A stretch of 64,000 nucleotides of DNA from Phylloscopus collybita. Taxonomy: Eukaryota > Chordata > Aves > Passeriformes > Phylloscopidae. Under the pieces are notes generated by a model. It had not been told where the DNA came from, did no database searches, and saw only the letters and a program-made list of their open reading frames with translations. The stretch is from contig JAJNNQ010000130.1 of the NCBI GenBank assembly GCA_027886175.1, positions 14,339,501-14,403,500 on the forward strand, read 5' to 3'. This document shows, in pieces, positions 12,053 through 23,400 of this stretch (its first letter is position 1; every line of letters begins with the position of its first letter). A program made the position numbers and the translations under genes.

Positions 12053-15000
12053 CTTAAATAAGAGGTCTAAAATGGAGAAGTATAAAAACCCTACAACTTC
12101 TGCCATTTTTTTAAATTAACTAGCTGTGTCTGATATTTCACCACGGTGAAGATAGATATCCAAAACTTTCAGCCCAGTGACTCATGTTTGCTGAACTGAT
12201 AAGCAAGACCTGACTTTCTGTAGCTACATGAGTAAGAGCTAGAATTTTCACATCCTAATACATGCTGTTCACTGTGGGAAAGAAATTGCTGGATAATTAA
12301 TGAAGACAAATAAGTAAGGTTGAAAAGGTATTTGTTAAAGTTTCCTTTGAGTTATGAAGTTCAACATTTGTTAAGACAGAAATGATGTTAAAGGGAGTGA
12401 CAGGATCAGCAGTTATTAATCACCTAAAGCAGGAATGGTGCCACTATTTACAAATATTTAAATGAGTTTTCAGGACACACCTGTCAGGCTGAGATTACCA
12501 TCTGGTCAAATCACACAAATTTAGAAACAGAAACAAGCTTTGTGTTGTATGTGTGTGTTTGATGATTAACAAGTGAGTGATACTGAGCTGTGTGCTACCC
12601 TGAGCATATGCCAGAAAACCCAGGGAAATCAATATTACAATCCAGCCATTCATCTCCTCCATAGAATTTCTCACAGTGATGCAGTGAGGGATGAGGAATG
12701 AAAAGGTTTTATTATAATGACTGTCTGTAAAAAAACATCCATTACCACTATCCTGTGTAAATAGACCTGTATTTTTCATAAATTTTCTTGACCAAAGCGA
12801 TTGACCTAAAACCACTTGATCCCAATTAAGAGTGAAGAGAAGGAAGTAATATTTTTCTGTGGCTGACATGGTCTACTGTGCTTTATGCTGAAAAAAAATG
12901 CAATGCTCCCAATAAACCTTAGACATTCTCACACCATGGCTATAAAATAGCTGGTTAAGAGTGATTATTCCCACTGATACCCTGAAATGATAAAAGAATA
13001 TATTTTATAGCTGCTGAGACCTTACTGAAGTCATTTCTCCAAAGAATAAAATGATGGACTGTATAGATGCATTGCAGTTAAGAAGAACTACTTTTGCCAG
13101 AATCTTAAGTGAAATGAAAGAAAAGATAATCTGAATGTTTTTGTGAATTTAAAATGTTACTAACTATTCCTTAGAGATAAAAATTAAAAAAAAAAAAATT
13201 AAATATCTGAATAAAAATATTCTAAATATCTTGAAAAATAAATATGTGACAAGGATTAAGTTAATCAGAGACATGTTTAAAAGTGGTCTCTAAAGTATGA
13301 CAGACAAATTTATTTTATATGATTGTTTTCTCCTTAACAAGTTAAAATGTAAAGCAGGATGAATTCTTCCTGCTACTGTGTCCATAAAAGGTTAGGTAAC
13401 ACGCATTCATTAGAGGCTGTCATCTGTCCAAAATCTGCATTTGCAGGGCTGACATGAGCCCTGAGGATTTTGTAACTTAGCACTAGTGAAAAAAGCATAT
13501 CAGGTGTGCAACGAGGTTTCAAATGTTTTATACATGCCTTGATAGATGGGCCATCGTTAAAGCAAACCACGCTGGGCGGCAGGTTCAGCCTTCCGTGTAC
13601 TTTTGTCTGCAAAAAGTTTAATTCTACCTGCCCTCAGAAGTGTGTAAAGCTTTTAGGTGCCAAAGCTTTCTAGGAAAGTCCCAGTAGTACCTCTCTGTTC
13701 CTACACACGCTCTCAGCCACCTAAGTTGAATGCTGCTGCCTCTATTTCCTGCCTAAGTCGCAGGGGCCTCTCAGTGTACAGCTTTGGTACTTCACACACC
13801 TCACCTTCAGCAGTTCATCTGGCAGGCACGCAAAGAGCATGACTGAACTGCTCACAGTTTGTATTTTGGAGTTTTGGAACAGTTGCATGGAAGAAGGAGA
13901 CCCCTGTTACATCTCCCAGCTGAAATCTGATCTCCCCCCTTCTAGGAGGGTGCTATAATCATTGCAGTATGTGGGTTCTAAGATTGCACTCAATTAGAGT
14001 CCTCTGCCTAAAAAAAAACAAACCAAAAAACCAAATGTGCAGTGAAGAGCAGTGTGTATTTGCAGTATCATTGCTACCCCGAGCCAGCTTCCCACACTGG
14101 AATTAATTTACACATTTTGTTTTCAGTAAAGTGCCAGTTACAGAGGCTCTTGCATTGCCCACTCCTGTCACACAAAGCCTCTGCTGGCACCTGATCTTGA
14201 GCTGTAATTTACTGACCAACATGTTAAGCGCTGCCTACCCTTACATTGCCCCTGAGCGAGAGGAAAGCCTACTAGCGTCAATGAACTTGTTACTCCTCTG
14301 TCCTTCAGGTTATGAAAAAACTCTTAAGAAACACAGGTGTGGAAGTTGGTAATTAAACAGAGGAGAGGTAGTAGTTTGCAAAGGTGCCTTATGGTTTGAA
14401 GTGGTCGCCTGTGGTTTTGGTAGACTGTTTTGACTTTGCACAGGAAAAGACTGAGAGTTTGCTGAGAGATATTTCCAAAGCCAGAACTGTACAGCGAGGA
14501 CAAAGTGTGTGAGCTCTTCTACCCTCTTTCATTGCAAGGTGAAGAAGGATAATCTGAGCACCTTAAAACACAATATTTGAATCTTGTGGAATGATTTTAT
14601 TTTCCCTGAGTGAAGCTGGAAAAATCAACATTTTACTATGATATAGCAAATATGGCAAATTCAATAGAAAATATATATATTATTATCTGATCATGTTGTG
14701 CAAAATCTAAGTCTTGGTTATTTTGCAAGTGATTCATTTGTGAATGTAGCTATAAAAGCCATCTGTTAAGCATTCAGCCTTCTAATATGTTTTAACTTCA
14801 AAGGCTTATATGCTACTTTGAGAAATTAAAATGTTTTAATTATGCCTGATCATTGTGCCTTCAGTGCTAAGAACTTTCGCTATTTCAGAACAGATCCACA
14901 CTCTCACTCAGGTATAATCAATAACCTTAACCAATATCCTGAAGTTATAATGAAGACATAGAATATAATGGTATCATGGTGTGCAGTTTTAGGACCATTA

Positions 15001-15320
15001 CCACGTAGCAGTTTTTAATTCTGCTGTGGTAGTTTGCTCACCTGTTTTTCAGCCAGTCACAGTTTTACAGTCTCTTGCCTTTCCCCTCTTTCTTTTCTCA
15101 TACACTCACATTTTTCTTATAAATGCATCTGAAGAAGAACAAATGTGTCCCACCTGTCTCAGTGGGGGTCCAACATAATTCAAGGAATTAGCAGTTAAAG
15201 CTGCCATACTTAATGCAGTAACTATGAGCAGCTTCCTGTTCTACTCAGGCCTGAACACATTAGGCCCACTATGATAATGATGCCTTAAGTTTTAGCTTTC
15301 ATGTTCTCCAGATTCTGTGC
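12053..15320. other. Non-coding stretch; one CpG-retaining patch
   Basis: AT-rich DNA without recognisable repeats or genes. A minus-strand open frame of 124 codons at 12495-12869 has no recognisable domain. The sub-region 13370-13640 keeps several CpGs and lacks simple repeats, so it is a candidate conserved non-coding element (inference only). Confidence 0.5.
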
Positions 15321-15960
15321 TGTAAGAGACGGATGGGAGGGAGGCGAGGAGAGATCCAGGGCAGCTCTTGAAGAATGTGGTTTATTGCACAGGTTGAGTA
15401 CAAGAGCTTTGCTTAAGCTGCCAGCCACAGCTTGAAGCGTGCCCGAAAGAGGGCTACGTTCCTGTTACAGTACATTATATTTTTTTTTTGTGTTGAATAT
15501 TCTGATTTACAGTAACCAACCAGTACAAGATACAAATCCTACAGAATTTACATACGGCCTATAGGAACTACTACGTTACCATACCACACTGCATATTAAA
15601 TCTTAAAAGCTAATTTCTAGCTCCTTTTCCCTGCCAAGGGTACAAGGGTCCCTCCCCCTTGTACCCTTGGCATCGCTTTTTCTGCTAAGGGTATTGCTCA
15701 ATTCACAGGAACCTTGTCTTCCTGTTACACAGTAACTAGTGCCTTGGCATCCCATATCTCAAAGCTCGCTTTTATTTCTATTTTGCTTATAGGTTTTATA
15801 CTCTTAGAATCTTTTGCCAGGCAATCATATTTGTAAGGCCTACCTGTTTCATCTTCTCCAACGTGTGCTGCCTAGGTGTGTAGTTCTGAGCCTCATATTA
15901 AGTGTCAGTCAGCTCTCCTCACAGAGTAGGTATACAAAACAAATCCCTTTCCTGATGAGG
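15321..15960 (-). mobile_element. LTR-like fragment of an endogenous retrovirus, minus strand
   Basis: Read on minus, this ends in CTCTTACA at 15321 and carries a polyadenylation signal AATAAA (TTTATT on plus, 15381-15386) about 60 bases before that end. The layout fits R-U5 at the low-coordinate side and U3 extending upward. A TATAAAA-like motif lies near 15795-15805 on the minus strand. The U3 contains the 16-bp-arm hairpin at 15633-15671. I could not find a matching target duplication at the upper side, so the 5' bound is approximate and the copy may be truncated or interrupted. No gag, pol or env frame is recognisable. Confidence 0.5.
15633..15671. repeat. Perfect inverted repeat, 16-bp arms, 7-nt loop
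   Basis: GCCAAGGGTACAAGGG at 15633-15648 is matched exactly by its reverse complement at 15656-15671, with a seven-base loop between. It lies inside the minus-strand LTR-like fragment. Confidence 0.95.
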
Positions 15961-16062
15961 ACCAAGGACAACTAAAGTCCAGCTGGCGCTGGGGTTCGCA
16001 GAGGGCTCTGAGGCACCCCGAGAGTATCTCGTTAAAGACACCCTGGGGAGTCAGCGCAGCCC
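15961..16062. other. GC-rich spacer between LTR-like fragments
   Basis: About 100 bases, richer in GC and CpG than the flanking genome, join the two minus-strand LTR-like pieces. It could be retroviral leader sequence downstream of the 16.1-16.5 kb LTR, or part of either LTR. I see no primer-binding site I would trust and no coding frame. Confidence 0.3.
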
Positions 16063-16517
16063 TGTCAGCTGGAGAGAAGGCCTCGGCAGAGAGCAGGCAG
16101 TGATTTCAGCTCAGTGATTTAGCTCAGTGATTCCAGCCCTGCTCCTGCGAGGCTTCTTCTCTGTTGCCCGGCCCGGGAGAGAGAGAGAGGGAGACTTCGT
16201 CTGGCAAATTCCGCAGAAGGTAGTTTATTATGAGGGTCCAGCGAAGGGAGCCAGGACGACAGCACTCCCCGGGAGACCAGGGAAACCCAGGGGTTTTATA
16301 GGACACCAAAAGGGGATGGAAAGGGTACAAAGCCAATCATTTAAGACAGATCTGCATAAAATCTCGAAGGGGCTTCTGGGTTTATCTAAAAGGTCGCCGT
16401 GACCAAAAGCTTTCTCTTATCTTAAGGGCTCTGGAAAGAGATTGTGCAATCCCTTTCAGGCTGCTCTCTAGGGCAGGGCCACCGGGGCTTTGTCTACACC
16501 CACAGACAACGACTACA
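16063..16517 (-). mobile_element. Second LTR-like fragment, minus strand, with TATA box and poly(A) signal
   Basis: On minus this has a clear promoter layout: TATAAA (TTTATA on plus, 16295-16300), then AATAAA (TTTATT on plus, 16224-16229) about 70 bases downstream, then a GC-rich U5-like part. The upper end is placed at ...ACTACA (16517; TGTAGT on minus) because it gives the expected TG start, but no target duplication was found, so both bounds are approximate. A tandem 13-14-mer lies in the U5-like part. The ORFs across 16124-16402 on either strand are incidental. Confidence 0.5.
16101..16137 (+). repeat. Tandem 13/14-mer (TGATTT-AGCTCAG type), 2.7 copies
   Basis: Three imperfect consecutive copies beginning at 16101, 16115 and 16128, differing by one- or two-base changes. 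Confidence 0.85.
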
Positions 16518-16539
16518 ACTTTCAGGCCCAAAAGCACCA

Positions 16540-16823
16540 TCAACCATGGACTGAAGGGAGAAACAGAAAGGATGAGACCTCAGAACCTGAAGCTGTAATT
16601 GGACAATTAAACCCCAATATGCAAATGGACCAAAACTTACAAAAGTGTGAGACCTCGTGACTGGTCATCCATTTTGTGACCATTCTAAGTCCACCTTGGG
16701 TGCAGCCTTGGCCAGGCTCTTGTCTTGCCTAAGGTATACCCTTTAAAGGCCTTTCAATAAATATCTACTTTATTTTCTAGCTCTGTTCAGTCTCTGTTCC
16801 AGGTCAGCCTTCCCAAGGCATCA
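16540..16823 (+). mobile_element. LTR-like fragment, plus strand
   Basis: This segment has an octamer-like ATGCAAAT near 16618, then an AATAAA poly(A) signal at 16756-16761 followed by a T-rich, U5-like tail ending near GGCATCA at 16823. It resembles a short retroviral LTR in the opposite orientation to the two pieces before it. The ends are not fixed by a target duplication. It could instead be the remnant of another repeat class. Confidence 0.4.
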
Positions 16824-17007
16824 ATACTGCAGAAAACTCTGCTGTCCCTGTTGTGTGCAACAAGGTTAAGTGGTCTAATGTCTGTTTAAATCTCATGTTT
16901 TATGATACAGAGGATATGTGCTCGTTTACTCACCTATTTTTCAAGTGTTTGCCTTTGGAGAGGAGGGGTAACTGGAGAAGTCAGAAATATCTTTCTTAGA
17001 ACCAATG

Positions 17008-17285
17008 TTGTAGTCACTGGTGAGGCTGCACCTCGAATGCTGTCTTCAGTTTTGGGCTCCTCACTTCAAAAAGGACACTGGGGTGCTGGAGCCTGTCCCA
17101 AGAAGGGCAGTGAAGGTTGTGAAGGATCTAGAGAACATGTCTGATGAGTGGCTGAGGGAGCTGTGGGTGTTAATCTGGAAAAAAGGAACCCTGGGGGGAC
17201 CTTATGTCTTTCCACCCCAAAGGCATATGTAGCCGGGTGAGGCTTGGTCCTGTTTGCCATGTTGCAATGAAAGGATGAGCGCTCA
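17008..17285 (+). mobile_element. CR1 LINE fragment (3' part of ORF2), degraded
   Basis: The frame starting near 17020 reads LECCLQFWAP...KKD...VLE...RRAVK and then LREL, which matches the C-terminal part of CR1 ORF2 (compare the intact-looking segment at 45,933-46,400, which has the corresponding [10 protein letters not shown] and [20 protein letters not shown]). Both ends are truncated and the downstream part is diverged. It is an old insertion, older than the 45.8-49.4 kb copy by its degree of decay. Confidence 0.82.
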
Positions 17286-18992
17286 GAAGGAAACCAGAAA
17301 GGATCTTGTGGGGTCTGGCAGAAGGTACAGAGACCAGTGAGTGTTTGTTTGTAAAGGGACCCTCCTGAGGAGTTGTCCTAATGTGCCTAAATTGGACTGA
17401 AGGATTTGGACGTTTCCCAGTCTGGGTTATAGAGGAGGGGAAAGGAGCCCTTTATTTGTATTATCTCATAATCTGTGGCAAATATATGGTTAAGTAAGAG
17501 CTGTGGTCGCCTGTTCACATTCAACTATTTCAGTGCCCTTGTCATCCTTTCTTCTATTGTCAGAATCAATGTGGGATGCAATGATTTAGGAAATGGCAGC
17601 AAATACTGTGGTTGAAATGCTTCTAGACTTCAGTGTGGGCCCTGCAACAGATCATAAATGTCATGATTGCATATCGAGTATTCTAAAATAGCAGATTATT
17701 TTAGGAAATAATATCAGATCATGCATTTGGAGATCAGTGCTTGCCCAGAAGGAAAAAAAACAACAAAAACCAACCCACAATTATAGCTGACCCTCCAAGT
17801 TCTCATATGTATATGTCATATGAATAATGTTCTTCACATGGATAATCTCAAGAATTACTCCTCCATTGTAATTGGCTGCCATACAGTAATGCCAAAATTT
17901 GTTGTTTAAACTGGGACTCTTTTAGCAGTTAGGCTGAGTTATTTCCTAGCTCTGCATTGCCCCATCTGGCTCCTGATAGGATTTGTGCTTTGACATCCCC
18001 CAGAACTGGAGATCTCCAGGGACCCTGGGGAGGGGGCTGGGCCCAGCAGGGTCATGTTGCCCCACACAGGCTCCTGAAACTCTGATGAATGTGGCCAACA
18101 AAGGCAAATTAAGGGAGAGGAGAATTTTGCCCACAGCTATGGAAGAGAAGAGTTAGCTCTTGTTGATTTAGCTCAGTGGGAAGCCACAGTGGTACATACA
18201 ACATGTTAATGTTAGGGTGTTTTATTGTATCGCTCTCATGCTGTGTTCATTTGTAGGGACAACATGACTTGCATAATATTTATTTTAGGGTCATTTTATT
18301 ACTTTAATAATGCAGATTTAGATTGTAATTAAAGCCTGTATGATTTGTGTTAATAGCTTGCAGCTTTGTTCAGCATATGTTTAGATATTATAAAACTGCT
18401 TCAATAGACAATGAATTCATTTGTCCCTTTCACTTATTAAGATGCATGTGCACTTCATCAGGTTTATTCTCTGTGAATTTTGAGTATGAAATTTAATCAT
18501 AAAGTCACATAGACACATGCCAAATTTGGGACTTGGCTTATGGATTATGGATTATGACTGCCCTTGTGAAAGAAAGAACTAAGAAAACAAGAAATCATAC
18601 TTGTATTTAATATTAAAATAATAAAATTTTGCCTATTAGCCACATCTTAGCAATTATCCCAGTACTCACTTACATGGCATTGTTAAATATGTTTCTGACT
18701 AGAATAAATGTATATGTTATTATGGATTTCATGCTTTTTTCTTACTAGTCTAATAGATGAAATTCTTTAAAACTGCAACTTTCAATTAAATTTTATTATT
18801 CCTTTTCCCTTTCATTATTTGGCATTCTTTGTCTTTTGACATAATCCTTAGTGCACTTTATACAAAGGAGCAGTTTTGGTTCCCTTTTGTTAATTTCCAG
18901 TATTTTCTGACAATAAGCTTATGTTGTCCACATCATCTGCTACAAAGATCATTTTCACTTCCAGTTCCTTTAAACTGTTTCTCTTGTAACAG
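17286..18992. other. Non-coding stretch, no gene seen
   Basis: AT-rich DNA with short unrecognised ORFs only. No interspersed repeat is recognised. Confidence 0.5.
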
Positions 18993-19036
18993 GACCCAGG
19001 CCCAAGAGGTGTTGAACATTTTTGATGAAGAATCAG
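18993..19036 (+). other. Candidate small internal exon (44 bp)
   Basis: A 44-base segment lies between an acceptor-like pyrimidine stretch ending CTTGTAACAG and a donor-like GTACCT. The open frame reads TQAQEVLNIFDEES, with one spare base at each end, so the downstream junction is phase 1. That is the phase needed to join the candidate exon at 20,187. I do not recognise the peptide. The evidence is splice-site and frame compatibility only, which can arise by chance. Confidence 0.18.
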
Positions 19037-20186
19037 GTACCTTCAACATTATGTGACTGCAGAGTGTACTCTGAAGCAGCTGAAAAAATATTTGGTGAGG
19101 ATTTAATAGGCTTTTTTTGTGACACCTAAATGTCATACACCAACCCAAAGCCCCATTCATTAGTTTTGTTTTCCATCTATATATTACAGGGAAGGGAAGG
19201 GAACGGGAAAAACATTGAACCAACAGGTTTTTCTTTTCTTCTTCTCTATTCCTATTTCCCATCTTTTGGGTTGTTTTTAATTGGTTGGTTGGATTATTTT
19301 TTTGTTTGTTGGTTTGGATTGATTTTCATTCTTTTGCATCAGAGAAAGAAAAAGGGAATTATATCTCATTCCTATTTTGTTTCAGTAATAATCATTCTAG
19401 CACACTCTTTTTTATTCCACTATGAACAGCATGAAAAACATGAACAGCCACCAACTACTTTTCTTGCTCTGGAACATCTCACATATCAAAATGTCTCATG
19501 AGAGAAACAGATAATTACCATGACCTTCAAAACTGAGGGTGTAGATATTTGGAAGGGATATCTGCTCATTGGTTGAAAATCCTAGATCAAATTATCTGGA
19601 ATTTTGGGATTGGTAAAATCAGAATCCTTTTTTGAATCTTATACAGTCAGTATTTTTATCTCTTCCTTATGCTCCCCCATAAATTTCTCTTTGTAGTAAG
19701 AAACTAAGAAACTAAAAGGCTTTCTATGGCATTTTGTTTTCATGTCATGGTAGAGAAATTGAGACATTTTTAAATGTGTTTTTACTGAGTACTAAAAGAA
19801 AAAAAAAAGGCATAATTAATGTAACAGCTTAACTTGCAAATGTTTCCCTGCAGTTTTCTGAAAATAATAATCTACAAACATATTTATTCTTCAAGTTATT
19901 CTCAAAATTATCTTAAATATACTGTCCTTGTTTACCAGTCCATGCATGTGCTGCTCTAATAACAGGTACCAGGTCTGAAGAACCTTAAAGGAAAGGGCTT
20001 ATGCATAAGACAATCATTTCCAAAATCTGAGTTATAACCTGGGCTTCTGGGTTGGACACATTTCAGCTCTAACTGTATCACTTGTAGATGTTCCACTATC
20101 TAGAGGTGTCATAGTGATATAAAATAAACCTCTCTGGTTGTTTTTTACTTACTTTTTTATCTCTCTTTTTTTCTTTTTTTTTTCAG
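19037..20186. other. Putative intron / non-coding
   Basis: AT-rich DNA ending in a strong polypyrimidine tract and CAG at 20161-20186. There is a GGGAA-type short repeat near 19190-19205. The 123-codon frame at 19130-19501 is unrecognised, hydrophobic and low in complexity. Confidence 0.35.
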
Positions 20187-20475
20187 AAGGAAGAGTGAGA
20201 AAACAGTTTGAGCCACTGGATATCAGGCAGCATGGTTGCTGTGCTAATGAAAATTTGGAACACTGTTGCAAACTGGAGTGTTTGGTAGAAGCAGGAATTT
20301 CTCTGTGCTGTTTATGAGGTATATAAAAAAGTCAATGTTATTTTATAGATTTTTAGCCTTAGCAATTTTTTATTTTTTATGATTTACTTTTTCTTGTTTT
20401 GTAACAGCCACAATTTTTTGTTCTGGATATGGAATGTAACTTTTTTGATTGCCTGGCATGTTTGGGGAAAATAAA
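20187..20475 (+). other. Candidate terminal exon of an unknown small cysteine-rich protein
   Basis: An excellent acceptor (long T/C tract plus TTTCAG) precedes a frame open from 20189 to TGA at 20315-20317. It is the only open frame of the three. The 42-residue C-terminus contains a basic GRVRKQ stretch (prohormone-cleavage-like), then two adjacent-cysteine pairs. The segment CCKLECLVEAGISLC has CC-x3-C-x8-C spacing, as in insulin/relaxin A chains. It does not fit the family's usual residues after the third cysteine (Leu, and Gly at the hydrophobic position), and there is an extra CC upstream. AATAAA lies at 20470-20475, about 155 bases after the stop. No B-chain exon was found. It could be chance or an exon of another secreted protein. 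Confidence 0.22.
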
Positions 20476-23400
20476 TTGTGTTTCAAAATTCCAGACACAC
20501 TTTGACTGTATTATTAAGAAAACATTGCTCCTGGAATAATAAATGGTGGGGTTATTTTAAGCAGTTGAGTTACATTTTCTAAATCTGCAAAAGAATCAGA
20601 ACAATAAAAGAATGATCAAGGCTGGGTTTCTTTTGTTTTAACAAGCAGGTCATCAGTTGGCTTATTGGCAAAACTCCATTCATTGTAATGGACCTACATG
20701 AATTTCCAGAAGTTGCAGTTTTGGGCAATAGCTTCTTAAGTGTTTCAGAATCATTGTCTTTCTTCTAGCACTGCCAACAGTACCAATTACAAGATCATTT
20801 TTGTGATGCTATTCTTCCCCTCCATAGATAAAGGGCAGTAAGGGCTCTTTTGAGCCACTGGACAAATAACATTGGCCAACATGAGCCAACATAAGATAGT
20901 GAAGTGAGATTGTAAATGTGTTAAAAATACAGTGAGCCCTATTTCAAATACTGGTAGTTTGGTTTTCAGCTGAAATTCAGATGTTTTAAGTGTAATATTC
21001 AGTTGTCTTCCATTTGAAAAAATGGAACAGGATGATATCTTCCATTTGGAAAAAATTGAAGTCTCAGAGTTTGGGCTCCTTCCTTTCTTCCTCATCTTCT
21101 TAGTGATACTTCAGAAGAGAAAAAAAAAACAATCCCTGAAGTTCCATTTTGCCTTACCAGGTGCTTAGATTTTTGAGAAGCATTGGTACATTCTGAAGTG
21201 AGGAGCCATGTATACAATGTCAAGTATAGACAAAGAGCTGCAAAGCATTGGTGGTTTCATAAGATGGTATTCTTTCCTGCTCTGACTCCTGCAAAGAAAT
21301 CTAACTACTCTCCTTTTGCTAGCAACTTTTTTTTTTTTTTGGGTCTAGGTAGAGAGCTGAATGTAAAGCAACACGATTAAAACCTACTGATTTAAGCAAC
21401 ATCTTATTATTTCAATAGTCGAGCGACTGTGCTCCCCCTGTGTGGCCTGCAGTCCATAGGTATAACACGGTTCCAGCAGCTGTGAAAACACTCTGCCTTC
21501 CCCGTGTTTAGATACCTATCTGTGGCTAGGGAGCAACAGAGGAAGTCAAAACTCCAAGAATATAATGAGGGTAGAGAATGTACAGTCGGCGCATTTCTCC
21601 TGAATCTTGCTAAGTAAAGCAAATTTAAGGACTTTCCCTTTTGTCCTGCCAAGTTTATCAATCTGAACTTTCTCAAACATTGCGTGTGCCTAATTTCATT
21701 CTTCTAAAGACAGGTCCCTTCAGCCCTATGAGGCTCAGGGCTCAGGAGGGGTGAGTCGTCCTGTGAGTCCTGGAGGTTCAGGGCTTAAATCTTCCACCAC
21801 AGAGGCTGGTGTCATTTAGCCCATACAGAGGCATAGGTCACAGGGTTAAATACAAAGAACACTGGTGGTTCCTGAAGAAATATATTGAGTTTAATACATG
21901 GTTTTGAGTTCACTTGAAATGCGCAGTGGGTACAGAAAAGAGTTTTCAGACTTAAATTAGGAGTTAGGCTAAAATTACCCACCTGATTCAGTTTCACAGC
22001 AGGTGATCAAGTTAATCAAGATTTGAGAAACACAATATGTAAATTCTCTTTACCATGATAACATATCCTCTCTAGAAAAACTGTTTCTGGAAAAATACTT
22101 CTCTTTTTCCCTCAATGGTATATTTTTGGCTTTTTGAAATAAGTGATCAGGTCTGGAGGAACTACTGAGCATGACTTTAGTAATTGAATTTAGGGATGTA
22201 TATTTGAAAGGGCATCCCCTCTTTCTTCTCCGTTTTCACTGCCTTTTGTAAATCAGGAAATCAGGTATTGGAGAAATGCATTAAAATCATTCCCTGATCT
22301 TCAGGCTAAAAAATGTATGGCACAGAAATCCATGTGGGATCTCAGTCATCTGATGTGGATGTCAGTGCAATATGCAGCCTCCCCTTTGGAGAGGAGCTGT
22401 TGCCAGTACCTGCCTGGAGATGAATGAACAGATCATCCAGGCATTTTGGCATCTGTCAGCCCCTGAGGCTGTTACAGCATGTGTGCATTTGCCATTCTAG
22501 CCTTTGAAAGCAGCTACTGCTGTTCTGTAATTCACAGCCTATTTATTGCTAGGGGACGTTTTTCTTTTCATTTATTTTAATTTGTTTTCTTTATGTCATT
22601 AAAAGCAGTAGTGAGGTCTATAAAACAAGCAAAAGCTTAGATAAACACCACAGCAGGCTGGTGAACTCTTTTAGGGATCCAGTTTTCATCCATAAATTAA
22701 AAGTAGCTACCCAAACGACAGGATTTTGGTATGTACTATGTTATTTTCTCTCTCCAGCTGCAGATGACTTCAATTCACTATCACCTTTGCAGCTGGACCC
22801 ATCACATATGCAGTTGATCATTGTAGGTCCTTTCTTACTGAACTATTCTATTCTATCTTCTTTCCCATGGAGGTGGAATTCCTTCTCTTGACTCTGACTT
22901 TTCTACCATCAGGTCATGGATTTGATTGTCAGTCGCTGTAGTCCCTTTTAGTATCCATTTACCAAATACCTTTTAACGTAATTCCAAATTCTCAATGCAA
23001 CTTTATATTTTATAGTTGTTATTATTTCACAGATATTCCAGGCTCTGCAGGCTTTGTTTAAAAAGGAACATGGCAAAACACACAAAAAATAACTCAAGCC
23101 CTCTTACTGCAACAAATAAACTTGTTGAGGAAAGTATTTTATGAACAGCCAGAAACTTTTCCGTGTTATGCCACTGGTGAATTAATTAAATTATTTTCAA
23201 ACTGTAGGGATTGGATTCTTACTATGCCAATCTCACTTGAATTTTTTGGTGCTTGTTCACTGACCTTTAGAGTTTAGGTACTACTTTTCAATATCTATAT
23301 ATTTCTCATGTCCTTATCATCATAAGAGAATATGGATGTAATTTAAAGGTGGCCAGCTAATATCTTAAGAACACAATGAGATGGATAATCTGAAGATATT

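Noticed and set aside
11763..12119. Repetitive Phe/Pro/Ser/Leu ORF on plus and Arg/Glu/Gly/Lys ORF on minus
   Set aside because: Both are translations of the CTTCC array.
12495..12869. 124-codon minus-strand ORF
   Set aside because: No family resemblance, no splice or promoter context, and composition like the surrounding DNA.
16124..16402. Overlapping ORFs on both strands in GC-rich DNA
   Set aside because: They lie in the LTR-like fragment with TATA and poly(A) elements. No gag or other domain is present.
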